In this document: one piece after another, positions 8,917 through 17,135 of the stretch
How the letters are laid out: each line of letters starts with the position of its first letter
Numbering within the stretch: position 1 is the stretch's first letter
Assembly: GCF_015245355.1 (NCBI RefSeq)
Contig: NZ_CP063311.1
Location: forward strand, 2,709,972-2,773,971
Direction of reading: 5' to 3'
Length of the DNA: 64,000 nucleotides
Source of the DNA: Anabaenopsis elenkinii CCIBt3563
GTDB taxonomy: Bacteria > Cyanobacteriota > Cyanobacteriia > Cyanobacteriales > Nostocaceae
Program-made: the position numbers and the translations under genes
The notes under the pieces: model-generated
The model's database searches: none
Told to the model about the DNA's origin: nothing
Seen by the model: the letters and a program-made list of their open reading frames with translations, nothing else

Positions 8917-8946
8917 TGGCTTGAGGTAACTACTAAGCTATCAGGC

Positions 8947-9020
8947 TTTTTAGGGATTCAATCTAGTTATTAATCGATTTGATTAACATCATTTTGATTG
9001 ATCATGAATCATCCCTAAAA
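8947..9020 (+). ncRNA. Long-range hairpin after precursor 2
   Basis: TTTTAGGGAT near 8948-8958 can pair with ATCCCTAAAA near 9010-9020, across about 50 bases of AT-rich sequence. Counterparts with different but again complementary arms follow precursors 4, 5 and 6, and a weaker one follows precursor 3. It may be an mRNA-stabilising or partially terminating structure between genes. Confidence 0.4.
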
Positions 9021-9085
9021 CCTAACCAGCTTCAACAAGTTTCTGTGAAGTTGCTTAATTGCGACAAGACTATTAGGAGTAAATC

Positions 9086-9334
9086 ATGGCTAATATCAAA
9101 CTTTCTGAACTAAATGCTGCTGGTTCTGAATTGTTTCAAGATTCCGAAAGTTTCTTGAATGAATTCAGCGATGTAGACTCCATCTCCGGTGGACAAATCG
9201 GTGTCGCTACAGGTGCTACATACGGCGCCAGCAACCCTCTAACATTAACTAAGTTAGCTGAAGCATTTGTCATTACATATGCTGTTGACCATGTGACTGC
9301 CCTGGCTAAATCATTCAGTTTAGCCGGCATCTAA
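9086..9334 (+). CDS. Double-glycine RiPP precursor 3
   Basis: An 82-residue precursor with the leader ending NEFSDVDSISGG at 35-36. The 46-residue core has a variable first third (QIGVATGATYGASNP) and the shared block TLTKLAEAF...HVTALAKSFS. There is no Cys. TTAGGAG precedes the ATG within a box (ACAAG...TTAGGAGTAAATCATGG) repeated before each sibling. Leader and block are nearly identical to precursors 4-6, which points to recent tandem duplication. Confidence 0.8.
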   Translation: MANIKLSELNAAGSELFQDSESFLNEFSDVDSISGGQIGVATGATYGASNPLTLTKLAEAFVITYAVDHVTALAKSFSLAGI

Positions 9335-9472
9335 TAATTCTACATCACTACAGAGCTTGATGGTTTTTCAGGGACTAAAGGCATAATATTTTGTTATTAC
9401 CAATTATCCCTGTGTTCTAGCTAATCCATACAATATTCAGTGTCATTACAACAAGTCTTTTAGGAGCAAATC

Positions 9473-9712
9473 ATGGCAAATATTACACTGTCCGAACTAC
9501 ACGCTGTTGGTTCTGAATTGTTTCAAGATTCTGAAAGTTTTCTGAATGAATTCAGCGATGTAGGTTCCATTTCTGGTGGAAAATTCGGCTTACGTCCAGC
9601 CCCAGCTGCTGCTAGTAATCCTATGACTCTTATGAAGTTAGCAGAGGCTTTTGTGACTGTATATGCCATTGACCATGTGACTGCGTTAGCTAAGTCATTT
9701 AGTAAATTCTAA
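9473..9712 (+). CDS. Double-glycine RiPP precursor 4
   Basis: A 79-residue precursor with the leader ending NEFSDVGSISGG. The core is 43 residues and begins with a distinctive basic, Pro/Ala-rich segment (KFGLRPAPAAASNP). The conserved block MTLMKLAEAF...HVTALAKSFSKF follows. There is no Cys, and fewer Ser/Thr than its siblings at the N-terminal side, so if Ser/Thr are modified the shared block is the better candidate. TTTTAGGAG lies before the ATG. Confidence 0.8.
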   Translation: MANITLSELHAVGSELFQDSESFLNEFSDVGSISGGKFGLRPAPAAASNPMTLMKLAEAFVTVYAIDHVTALAKSFSKF

Positions 9713-9739
9713 TGACTTCGGGTAACTACTGAAATTGAT

Positions 9740-9800
9740 GGCTCTTGAGGAATTAAAGGTAAAAAATAATTAATCTCATTACCAATAATTCCTCAGAGCC
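9740..9800 (+). ncRNA. Long-range hairpin after precursor 4
   Basis: GGCTCTTGAGGAATTA (9740-9755) pairs with TAATTCCTCAGAGCC (9786-9800), a 15-bp stem with one bulged T and a 30-base AT-rich loop. Compared with the copies after precursors 5 and 6 (GGCTCT-GGGG/CCCC-AGAGCC), both arms have changed together. No T-run follows, so it is not a simple terminator. Confidence 0.6.
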
Positions 9801-9865
9801 GGCTAGACACCATCTTGATCTTAACTGCAAAAAACAAGTCTTCACAAGTCTTTTAGGAGTACATC

Positions 9866-10111
9866 ATGGCTAATATTACTCTGTCTGAATTACACGCTGC
9901 TGGTTCTGAATTGTTTCAAGATTCTGAAAGTTTCTTGAATGAACTCAAAGATGTTGATTCTATCTCTGGTGGTCAAATCAGTGTCGCTGCCGGTGCTACT
10001 TATGCTGCTAGCAACCCTTCGACACTGACTAAGTTGGCTGAGGCATTTGTCATTACATATGCTGTTGACCATGTAACTATGTTGGCTAAATCCTTCAGTC
10101 TGGTTGTCTAG
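9866..10111 (+). CDS. Double-glycine RiPP precursor 5
   Basis: An 81-residue precursor with the leader ending NELKDVDSISGG. The 45-residue core begins QISVAAGATYAASNP and continues into STLTKLAEAF...HVTMLAKSFSLVV. There is no Cys. It is almost identical to precursor 6 in leader, spacer and ribosome-binding box (CAAGTCTTCACAAGTCTTT, then TAGGAG), so the two arose by a very recent duplication covering gene and spacer. Confidence 0.8.
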   Translation: MANITLSELHAAGSELFQDSESFLNELKDVDSISGGQISVAAGATYAASNPSTLTKLAEAFVITYAVDHVTMLAKSFSLVV

Positions 10112-10127
10112 TAATCCCTAAATAAAT

Positions 10128-10156
10128 GGCTCTTGGGGTAATCATCCCCCAGAGCC
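10128..10156 (+). ncRNA. Hairpin after precursor 5
   Basis: GGCTCT and AGAGCC form the outer stem, and GGGG and CCCC the inner stem, around TAATCAT, 16 bp after the stop. The same structure with identical sequence follows precursor 6 (10487-10515). Confidence 0.6.
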
Positions 10157-10224
10157 TACCAGATTCAACGCTGTTAATTTTCACTGACACAAACAAGTCT
10201 TCACAAGTCTTTTAGGAGTACATC

Positions 10225-10470
10225 ATGGCTAATATTATTCTGTCTGAATTACACGCTGCTGGTTCTGAATTGTTTCAAGATTCTGAAAGTTTCTTGAATG
10301 AACTCAACGATGTTGATTCTATCTCTGGTGGTCAAATAGGTGTCGCTACCGGCGTGACTTATGCTGCGAGTAATCCTTTTACACTGACTAAGTTGGCTGA
10401 GGCATTTGTAACTGTATATGCCATTGAGCATGTAACTATGTTGGCTAAGTCCTTCAGTCTGTTTGTGTAA
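10225..10470 (+). CDS. Double-glycine RiPP precursor 6
   Basis: An 81-residue precursor with the leader ending NELNDVDSISGG. The 45-residue core starts QIGVATGVTYAASNP and ends in FTLTKLAEAF...HVTMLAKSFSLFV. There is no Cys. Differences from precursor 5 are concentrated in the core. The ATG follows TTTTAGGAGTACATC. It is part of a run of five intact homologous precursors (2-6) ahead of the modifying enzymes. Confidence 0.8.
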   Translation: MANIILSELHAAGSELFQDSESFLNELNDVDSISGGQIGVATGVTYAASNPFTLTKLAEAFVTVYAIEHVTMLAKSFSLFV

Positions 10471-10486
10471 TAATCCGCAAATAAAT

Positions 10487-10515
10487 GGCTCTTGGGGTAA
10501 TCATCCCCCAGAGCC
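10487..10515 (+). ncRNA. Hairpin after precursor 6
   Basis: GGCTCTTGGGG and CCCCCAGAGCC flank TAATCAT, as after precursor 5. Conservation here is probably due to recent duplication; the independent support comes from the changed but still complementary arms after precursor 4. Confidence 0.6.
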
Positions 10516-10569
10516 AGCCAGATTCAGCAATTTACCGTTTAATTACCACAAGTCTTTTAGGAGTAGATC

Positions 10570-10803
10570 ATGGCAACTATCACTCTTTCTCAACTATACG
10601 CTACTGGCTCTGAACTGTTCCACGATTCTGAAAGCTTTTTTTATGAACTGAGCGATATTGATTCTAGTTCTAAGGGTCAATACAACCTTGTCGGTGGCAT
10701 AATTACATTCACTGCGTTAGCTGGAACATTTATCGGTACATATGGTATTGGTCATGCTACTTATGTAGCAAAGTCATATAGTAAACCGTATACTTTGTAC
10801 TAG
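10570..10803 (+). CDS. RiPP precursor 7 with altered cleavage site
   Basis: A 77-residue homologue of precursors 2-6 (MATITLSQLYATGSELFHDSESFFYEL). The double-glycine site reads DIDSSSKG, so the first Gly is Lys and the Ile of SISGG is Ser. The 41-residue core is diverged: QYNLVGGIITFTALAGTFIGTYG, then HATYVAKSYSKPYTLY. His, Ala, Lys and Ser of the block survive; there is no Cys. A Val-Gly-Gly at 39-42 could serve as a shifted cleavage site. It has the normal TTTTAGGAG box. It is either a decaying member or one processed differently. Confidence 0.65.
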   Translation: MATITLSQLYATGSELFHDSESFFYELSDIDSSSKGQYNLVGGIITFTALAGTFIGTYGIGHATYVAKSYSKPYTLY

Positions 10804-11132
10804 TTCTATAGTTAACTAGTAATGTTGATGGCTGTCTTGAGATTAAACAGAAAATTTTCATCAATTTCGACAAGGTAATTGAAACTTAATTAAAGCTATT
10901 ATCACAATATATCAAATGAGTAATACTGATTGATGAATATTTCTATATAACTGAAAATTAATCAGCTTGCTAAATTAGATAAATTGAAATTATTGGTGCT
11001 CAAAGCTTATCAGTAAAGAAGAGTTAAGTTGGCGTCAGGATAGTACATTAGTTGACTAATAGTGAGGCTGAATTTTAGTTAATACAGCTTGTATTCACTC
11101 ATTAATCAATAATTTGTGTAGGCATAAATTCA
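10804..11132. other. AT-rich spacer between precursors 7 and 8
   Basis: There is no gene in these 329 bp. Unlike the spacers after precursors 4-6 it lacks the GGCTCT hairpin; only a weak TGTCTTGA...TCGACA pairing near 10835-10875 is possible. Precursor 8 may have its own promoter here. Confidence 0.35.
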
Positions 11133-11396
11133 ATGGCAAAAATTATAATTCATGAACTTTACCCTAATAAATCAGAGAGCTTTTTAATCGAAATAGTTGA
11201 TATGTTTTATATACCTGTATATGGTGGTAATGAATATGCACTTGACTATGGATTCCATCAAATGCTGAATTTTACTTATAGTCTAGTTAATTTGATGTTA
11301 TCAGCATTTGCCATATATAGTGTCGTGTCCCTAGCACATTCATTTATAACTGCGACTGAGTTTAAGATTGTACCTTATCAGTTTGACCCTTTCTAA
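11133..11396 (+). CDS. RiPP precursor-like peptide 8 (divergent)
   Basis: An 87-residue peptide that starts like the array members (MAKIIIHELYPNKSESFLIEIVD) and has Gly-Gly at 31-32 (FYIPVYGG) in the expected leader position. The 55-residue remainder is hydrophobic and aromatic (HQMLNFTYSLVNLMLSAFAIYSVVSLAHSF), with no Cys. The ribosome-binding site is weak. It shares only the leader outline and an xLAHSF/xLAKSF-like end with the array. It may be a partner peptide, a leader-like recruitment protein or a diverged precursor. Confidence 0.5.
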   Translation: MAKIIIHELYPNKSESFLIEIVDMFYIPVYGGNEYALDYGFHQMLNFTYSLVNLMLSAFAIYSVVSLAHSFITATEFKIVPYQFDPF

Positions 11397-11530
11397 TTAT
11401 TGAATCCAAATCGATATGATGACCAAGAAAATGTTATGTGCCATCAATGCTTGGATAGGAATCTTGTGGTTTTACACTTTCTAGATTAACTAACAACAAA
11501 TTTTTGCATTACTGAGGAGTATTTAACGCC

Positions 11531-12706
11531 ATGCCATTTTTATTAAGCTATCAAAATATTTTTGACTACCTAATTCCCTTAGGAATATGTAGTGAAGAAG
11601 AACGTTCATCTAGTAATATTGAACTAAAACCTGCAAAAAACTTTAACTTATTACTCAGTTTATCAGAAGATAAGCAACTTCTAGTTAAGCAAGAACGCCA
11701 CAACCGGGAAGGAAAAACCGCGGGGGAGTTTGTGCAGGAATGGCGCATTCATGAGTTTTTAAACCAAACCCCAGAACTTAGCTATGTACGCCCTTTGCTT
11801 TCGGAAGCGGTACATTTTGATCGGGAGAATTCGATCATTATTTTTAATTATCTGAGTAACTACCGTGATTTAGCAGATTTCTACACCAAGGAAAATATTT
11901 TTCCTACAAAGGTAGCCGGAAAAGTTGGGAAGATTCTGGGATTGATTCATCGCGGAAGTATTCAAAATCCAGAGTATCGGGAATTCTTTGATAGTTCCCA
12001 GGATACAGCGAGTCAAGAGGCGGCAAAACTAAATCATCGCATTGATAGGCTAACCCCGGAAATTTTCGGTAGTGTTCCATCTGATGGCTTAAAATTCTTT
12101 GCCCTATATCAACGTTACGACAGTTTGGGTCAGGCGATCGCACAGTTAGGTAATTCTTTTACTCCCTACTGTTTGACTCATAACGACATGAAGCTGAATA
12201 ACATTCTTATTTCCTTAAATTGGGAAGATGTGAATGAATCGTTAACACACCAAAGCATGATTCGATTAATCGACTGGGAACGTTGTTCTTGGGGAGATCC
12301 AGCTAATGATTTGGGCTGCATAATCGCCAGTTACTTGCAATTATGGCTATATAGCGTAGTTGTGGGTAAAGGGATGGAAATTGAAGAATCTTTACGCCTA
12401 GCTACAACACCTTTACAATCACTGCGTCCTTCACTTGCAGCACTGGTTAAGGCTTATTTAGCTGAATTCCCCGAAATCTTAGACCATCGTCCTGATTTCT
12501 TAGAGCGAGTAGTGCAATTTTGCGGTTTAGCCTTAATTCAATCTATTCAAGCAACACTCCAGCACGAAAAAACCTTTGGTAATCAAGGTATCAGTATGCT
12601 GCAAGTTGCGAAGAGTTTATTGTGTCGTCCGCAAGTATCTATACCCACCATTTTCGGTATGGATGCTTCAGACCTGACTCCCACCACATATTCAGCCGCA
12701 AGCTAA
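11531..12706 (+). CDS. APH-fold kinase, likely RiPP Ser/Thr kinase subunit
   Basis: A 391-residue protein with the aminoglycoside-phosphotransferase/choline-kinase fold. LLVKQER supplies the ATP-binding Lys. LTHNDMKLNNIL is the catalytic loop (His217, Asp219, Asn224) and LIDWERCSWGDPANDLG the metal-binding loop (Asp248). All key residues are present, so it is probably active. It follows eight precursor genes and precedes a HopA1-like gene by 118 bp. In class V lanthipeptide (LxmK/LxmY) and thioviridamide-type (TvaC/TvaD) clusters the same pair phosphorylates Ser/Thr and then eliminates phosphate. I infer that role here. An antibiotic or small-molecule kinase is less likely given the context. 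GAGGAG precedes the ATG. Confidence 0.75.
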   Translation: MPFLLSYQNIFDYLIPLGICSEEERSSSNIELKPAKNFNLLLSLSEDKQLLVKQERHNREGKTAGEFVQEWRIHEFLNQTPELSYVRPLLSEAVHFDRENSIIIFNYLSNYRDLADFYTKENIFPTKVAGKVGKILGLIHRGSIQNPEYREFFDSSQDTASQEAAKLNHRIDRLTPEIFGSVPSDGLKFFALYQRYDSLGQAIAQLGNSFTPYCLTHNDMKLNNILISLNWEDVNESLTHQSMIRLIDWERCSWGDPANDLGCIIASYLQLWLYSVVVGKGMEIEESLRLATTPLQSLRPSLAALVKAYLAEFPEILDHRPDFLERVVQFCGLALIQSIQATLQHEKTFGNQGISMLQVAKSLLCRPQVSIPTIFGMDASDLTPTTYSAAS

Positions 12707-12824
12707 AGCTTGTCAGGTGGTAAAGTTGGCTGAAATACAAAGTAAATTTCTGACTATTTTCAGCCAATATTGTCTTTTTACCCGTTTTTGATCACACTCT
12801 CCTATTCACACGTCAAGATCTGTT

Positions 12825-13925
12825 ATGCAACTATTAGATTCCCTACAAACTCAACTAGCTACTATTCCTCAGCCATTGCAGACATCCATAGAAGACATTA
12901 TTCATAAACTTGAAATTGTTTCCCATCATTGTATTAAGCACCCCAATTATAAAAGTTTAGAATTAACGGAGCATGCAGCTTCCCGGTTTCAAAAATTGCC
13001 CTTAGAACTCCAGAAAAAGTATTTAGGTGTGCAGCTGCGTAGTTTCCTCTATGGTGTCTACTATAACGGCTCCTTACAAGAGGATCTGAATCTGACATCA
13101 GATGGAGATCCAAGAAAAGTAGCAGCAAATAAAGACTTAGAAAATAATAGTTTTTTGGGTGTAGATATAGGTTTTTATGATCGCTTACATGAGAGTAACA
13201 AAGGTTCAGGTTACTGGGGTAACGATTGGCTCATAGTGAAAGAAGAAACAGATGGCGCTGTGGCGGTACATAAGGGTGGTTTAACCATACATATTGACCG
13301 TGATATTCACCTAAGGCCAGAAGATAAAGCTGCAACTGTGGGTAATTTAGTTGCCATCAAATTGCCCAAAAATGTTGTACAAAATGGCTTTTATATGGCA
13401 GTTGGTGATGCTGCTGCTCATGGTGATCAAGAAATAGTAAGGATCTACTTTAATTTATCCCCAGATGGTGCAGTAGCGGTCATGGATGCTTTGACTACCC
13501 TACTGAATGCCCTACCCATTTCTTTTACATTTAAAGCACTATATAATCCTTCAGATTATGGACGTTATGATTCAGCAGTGCTTTACTTTGATAAACACAA
13601 CTATGAAACTATCTACCCTGTATTAAAAAGGGTGTATACCGAAAACCAATCTTATTTTCGTGATTCGGTGCCTTTATTTACAAAATTACTAGCTCCTGGC
13701 TTATCTCTGGCTGAAGAACCTAACAACAAATTTACAGAACGTGAAAGTTTTGGGATGAATCGCTGCCAAATTATTGCTAATGCATTGCTAGATGTTTGGC
13801 AGGGAAATAATGATACACCAGCAGGTAGGTTAGAATCTATTTTGCAACATTTCTCTATCCAGGGAATTGAATTACAACGTCCTTATCTTAATCCCAAGTC
13901 TGAAGATATTTTCACCACTCTATAG
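12825..13925 (+). CDS. HopA1-family protein, likely RiPP phospho-Ser/Thr lyase
   Basis: A 366-residue protein resembling the HopA1 effector family, the family that contains the lyases of split RiPP dehydratases (LxmY, TvaD). Typical blocks are LRSFLYGVYYNG (about 66), SGYWGNDWLIVKEETDGAVAVHKGGL (about 127-152), and RIYFNLSPDG...FTFKALYNPSDYGRYDSAVLYFD, which carries conserved Lys, Tyr and Arg-Asp residues. It should remove phosphate from phospho-Ser/Thr to give dehydroalanine or dehydrobutyrine. Pairing with the kinase upstream is the main support. No flavin decarboxylase or cyclase gene is adjacent. A hairpin at 13956-13984 ends the unit. Confidence 0.72.
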   Translation: MQLLDSLQTQLATIPQPLQTSIEDIIHKLEIVSHHCIKHPNYKSLELTEHAASRFQKLPLELQKKYLGVQLRSFLYGVYYNGSLQEDLNLTSDGDPRKVAANKDLENNSFLGVDIGFYDRLHESNKGSGYWGNDWLIVKEETDGAVAVHKGGLTIHIDRDIHLRPEDKAATVGNLVAIKLPKNVVQNGFYMAVGDAAAHGDQEIVRIYFNLSPDGAVAVMDALTTLLNALPISFTFKALYNPSDYGRYDSAVLYFDKHNYETIYPVLKRVYTENQSYFRDSVPLFTKLLAPGLSLAEEPNNKFTERESFGMNRCQIIANALLDVWQGNNDTPAGRLESILQHFSIQGIELQRPYLNPKSEDIFTTL

Positions 13926-13955
13926 TTTGAAGATTTGGACTAGATAAAAACCCAT

Positions 13956-13984
13956 ATACCCGACTTCTTCAAGAAGTCGGGTAT
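13956..13984 (+). terminator. Hairpin after the kinase-lyase genes
   Basis: ATACCCGACTTCTT and its complement AAGAAGTCGGGTAT form a 14-bp stem 30 bp after the lyase stop. ATTTACT follows, so the T-run is poor. It is still the only strong hairpin before the opposite-strand genes, and may act as a terminator or be a dispersed palindrome. Confidence 0.5.
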
Positions 13985-14327
13985 ATTTACTGGGTTAATA
14001 AATTGTTCAGTTGAGACATATTCAATAAAGCCTGACATAAATTTTCCAACTGCTGTATAAATAAGGCTGTAACCGCATACAGAATTGAAACCCCCCAGCA
14101 CACCCACAGGTATGGGAACTAAGACCGATACCCCCGACAATCTAAGGATATTTACCATAATTTTTATGGAAAAAGTTACTAAATATAAGATATGTTTAAA
14201 ATCCCCCTTTTTAGGGAGATTTAGGGTGATATACAAGTGTTATATACAACAGGAAAAAAGTTTATAGCTGCACCGCCGAAGCTATGATATATCCTCTAAT
14301 CATGCCCAAATATTGAGGAAGATTTGA
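13985..14327. other. Spacer between convergent RiPP gene blocks
   Basis: No convincing gene lies between the lyase hairpin and the isomerase stop. Short open frames on both strands overlap each other and lack ribosome-binding sites. A mixed purine/pyrimidine stretch near 14085-14135 (CCCCCCAGC, ACCCCCGAC) has no recognisable repeat unit. Confidence 0.4.
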
Positions 14328-15113
14328 TTACAATGCTGGTTTGAGGAGTTGATGTGATGTTTGAGTATAATTATTTTCTTTCAGATTGGCGACAATTTCT
14401 ACGGAGGCTAGTTGTTGCTGTAACCAATTGCTAAAAAACTCTCCCATAATTTGAAACCGCAAGTTATCATCTAATTCTGGTTGAATTATTTCTTCAACTG
14501 CGATTATATGTACTCCTTTGGGTGTAATGATGGGCTTGAGAATTTCCGGGGGAGTAGCGGCAAAAACTGCGGCTGCAATCTCGGATCTAAAGTCAATACG
14601 GCGGCGAATTCCCTGATAACCTCCAGTGCGACGGCTTTCGGGATTTTGGATATATTGACGAGCGATTTCTTGGAAACTAATTTCACCTTCTTTGAGTGCA
14701 TAAAATATTTCTAAGGCTAAATCTTCATCATCTAATATCACTTCATAAGTTACTGCGGCAAAATATTTAGATTGATGTGCATAAAAAAATGGTTCGATTT
14801 GCTCTGCAAATAAATGATTAGCTAATTTGGAGGATGTGAGGTTGATTTTAGCTATTTCTTCCAGATCATCTAGGGAGAGATGATGTTTTTTTAACCAAGC
14901 CCAGGTGTCTTCTGCTTTGAGTAGTCGGTGAGCTAGGCGAAGATTGTCTGCTGCTGTTTGCAGTTCTTCTATGTAAATTTCAATTCCTGCTTTATCGGCG
15001 GCTTCAGCAATGATTTTTTGGGTGGCGATCGCTTCTAATATTCCGGGTATTTGGCAAGCCATTTTTATATAGTAAATAATGTCTTCAGCAGAAAATTCTA
15101 AAATATTTGACAT
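14328..15113 (-). CDS. PpiC-type peptidyl-prolyl isomerase, cluster-associated
   Basis: A 261-residue parvulin-type protein. The ATG at 15113 has GAGGAA 7 bp upstream; a TTG five codons earlier overlaps that site and is rejected. The N-terminal half is helical, as in SurA/PpiC chaperones. The parvulin domain (about 115-235) shows GEISFQEIARQYIQNPESRRTGGYQG and the closing ILKPIITPKGVHIIAVEEI. No signal peptide is visible, so it is probably cytoplasmic or works at the exporter. Such foldases often lie beside C39-ABC/HlyD export genes in cyanobacteria (from memory). It would help keep the precursor or adaptor in a usable shape. Confidence 0.82.
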   Translation of the reverse strand: MSNILEFSAEDIIYYIKMACQIPGILEAIATQKIIAEAADKAGIEIYIEELQTAADNLRLAHRLLKAEDTWAWLKKHHLSLDDLEEIAKINLTSSKLANHLFAEQIEPFFYAHQSKYFAAVTYEVILDDEDLALEIFYALKEGEISFQEIARQYIQNPESRRTGGYQGIRRRIDFRSEIAAAVFAATPPEILKPIITPKGVHIIAVEEIIQPELDDNLRFQIMGEFFSNWLQQQLASVEIVANLKENNYTQTSHQLLKPAL

Positions 15114-15464
15114 AGCTAAATTCCTCAAATTAATAACTAATTTTTCATGAATTTTTGACTTTTTTAGTCAGTAGACTATTCATCATTTTTGCCTGATATA
15201 CTGTTTATTGTCTCTATCTAATGGTAGTTTTAATATCGTAATTATTCAGTCTAAAAATCAGGATTATTTTCTCATGTAAGTGAAAAAAAGTACAGAAATA
15301 CCCCCCTATTTTTCTAAAAATAGGGGTTATTAAAAAAATACAAGACATTACATCTGAGTGAGGTACACAAGGGTAGAGAGAATTATCACTGACAAGAGTG
15401 ATAATATGAATATGTGTACTTCATTTACTTGTTAATTGTTGTCTTGATGGAATATTTTGGCTGT
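15114..15464. other. Spacer with two inverted repeats
   Basis: There is no gene here. CCCCTATTTTT/AAAAATAGGGG (about 15302-15324) and ATTATCACT/AGTGATAAT (15382-15405) are strong hairpins lying downstream of the HlyD gene on its strand. They separate the export operon from the isomerase gene and may end export transcription, though neither has a clean T-run. Confidence 0.45.
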
Positions 15465-17096
15465 CTAAAGTTCCAGTCCGCCTTGTTGCAACTTTTTAAA
15501 CGGATCTAATATGAAATCAATAACTCGACGCTGACGGATAACTACCTCTGCGGTGGCGGTCTGACCAGGGGTTAAATTAACGCGCTGATTAGCAGCTTCC
15601 ACATAAAGTTGATCTAAGGTGATATCTAAATCATAAGTGTCTATACTGCCTTGGTTGTGAGACTGTACTCGTGAGTTAGGTGCAATCCATGTCACATGCC
15701 CAGACATCACGCCATAATCTTGGTAAGGATAAGCATCAAACTTGATTTTCACTGGCATTCCCTCTTGTAAGAAACCACTGTGTTGGCTGGGTATCTGAGC
15801 TTTGAGAATCAATTTACTATCTTGGGGGGCAATTTGGGCAATGATTTGTCCTGGTTCTACTACTGGACCTGGTTTAGTAACAGGTAAGTGAAAAACTATA
15901 CCATCAATGGGCGATCGCACTACTCTTTGTTGAAGTTGAATCTGTAAGGACTGAATTTGGCTCTTAGTTTGAGCTATTTCTGTTTCCAGGGTACTAATTT
16001 GTCCGTCCATATCCTTGAGTTGTTCTTGGCTTCTGAGTAGCGCTAATTTACCGGATTGAACGACACTTTGATAACTACCTTGCTGTTCTTGTAGGCGTAG
16101 TTTTGCTTGCTCAATCTCCGCTAGAGCTTGATTCACAGTAGCCTGATAGCGGCTGGTTTCCTCTTTTAAACGCAGTTGAGCTAAGGTAACATCAGATTGT
16201 GCTTGTAAGTGCAAGCGTTGGCTTTCTTCTGCTGTCTTTTGCAGTTGTACAAGTTGGATTTGGGGAATTGCACCCTGGTCAAACAGTTGACGATAGCGTG
16301 CCACCTCTGCTACATCTGTCTGAAAACGACTCTTGACTAACTCTTCAGTTGTTTGGGCAGAATTAATATTTTGACGAGCTTGGTCAACTAAAGCCTGTCT
16401 TTCTAACTTTTGTAAGTTATACACATTGCGCCTCGCATCCAGGTTTTGGTGCGCCTGATGGACTTGAGACATTTTTTCTAATTCTTGGGCTTGATTTTGT
16501 TGCTCTTGGATATTAATGGCCAACATCAGTTGGTTTTTCAGCAGCTTTAATTGGGCTTGGCGATCGCTGAGTCCTTGTAGTTGTGTTTTTCTTTGTTGTA
16601 GTTCCTGTTCTAAGACATCAGAATCCAACTCTAGCAAAACCTGACCAGCCTTGACTATGGCGCCTTCTTGAACATTGACAGCCTTCACGGTTCCCGGAAC
16701 TGGAATTCCTAATTGATAGGTCGCCCCTTGGGGTTCTAAACGCCCTCTGGCGCTTCCGGTTTCATCAATTTTCGTGAGCATCGACCAAGGTAAAATGATG
16801 GTGGTAAATCCTACCAGAAAGTACAGCAGGGAACGTGTCCAGAGTTTTGGTAAAGCATCGAGCAGTTCTTCCGTACCGTAAAACCAATCATTAGCTTCAG
16901 TTTGTACTTCTATTTGATGGTCAACAACAGCACTGGAATTTTCAATCGGTTGATTTTCCCCGTCGGTGATGGCTACCCCCTCCAAGCTATCCCCCCGGGC
17001 TGAGTCTGGCTGTGATTTTGCCAGTATAGATGATAAATGTTGAGATGGATTTGGCATAAGTAATTTAACCGTGTACTGTCCGGGAGAATTTGTCAT
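15465..17096 (-). CDS. HlyD-family membrane-fusion protein
   Basis: A 543-residue adaptor for type I-style peptide export. The ATG at 17096 has AGGAG upstream; a TTG two codons earlier is less likely. The N-terminal 85 residues are cytoplasmic and polar. One membrane helix follows (SLLYFLVGFTTIILPWSML, about 90). The biotinyl-lipoyl half-motifs lie at GAIVKAGQVLLELDSD and RSPIDGIVFHLPVTKPG VVEPGQ, with a long coiled coil between (about 165-390, rich in Gln/Glu/Leu). The C-terminal beta domain ends near the stop. It links the C39-ABC transporter to the outer membrane or a TolC-like channel. It lies 39 bp after the transporter, so the genes are one operon. Confidence 0.93.
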   Translation of the reverse strand: MTNSPGQYTVKLLMPNPSQHLSSILAKSQPDSARGDSLEGVAITDGENQPIENSSAVVDHQIEVQTEANDWFYGTEELLDALPKLWTRSLLYFLVGFTTIILPWSMLTKIDETGSARGRLEPQGATYQLGIPVPGTVKAVNVQEGAIVKAGQVLLELDSDVLEQELQQRKTQLQGLSDRQAQLKLLKNQLMLAINIQEQQNQAQELEKMSQVHQAHQNLDARRNVYNLQKLERQALVDQARQNINSAQTTEELVKSRFQTDVAEVARYRQLFDQGAIPQIQLVQLQKTAEESQRLHLQAQSDVTLAQLRLKEETSRYQATVNQALAEIEQAKLRLQEQQGSYQSVVQSGKLALLRSQEQLKDMDGQISTLETEIAQTKSQIQSLQIQLQQRVVRSPIDGIVFHLPVTKPGPVVEPGQIIAQIAPQDSKLILKAQIPSQHSGFLQEGMPVKIKFDAYPYQDYGVMSGHVTWIAPNSRVQSHNQGSIDTYDLDITLDQLYVEAANQRVNLTPGQTATAEVVIRQRRVIDFILDPFKKLQQGGLEL

Positions 17097-17135
17097 GGGC
17101 AAATTCTCCTGTTAAATTGGCAGTTTCCCAGGTTT

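Noticed and set aside
11531..12706. Kinase as an aminoglycoside-resistance gene
   Set aside because: The fold is shared, but its position between RiPP precursors and a HopA1-like lyase fits a peptide-modifying role better.
14085..14140. Possible CRISPR-like repeat (GAAACCCCCCAGC)
   Set aside because: Only one copy is present, with no regular spacing and no cas genes in the window.
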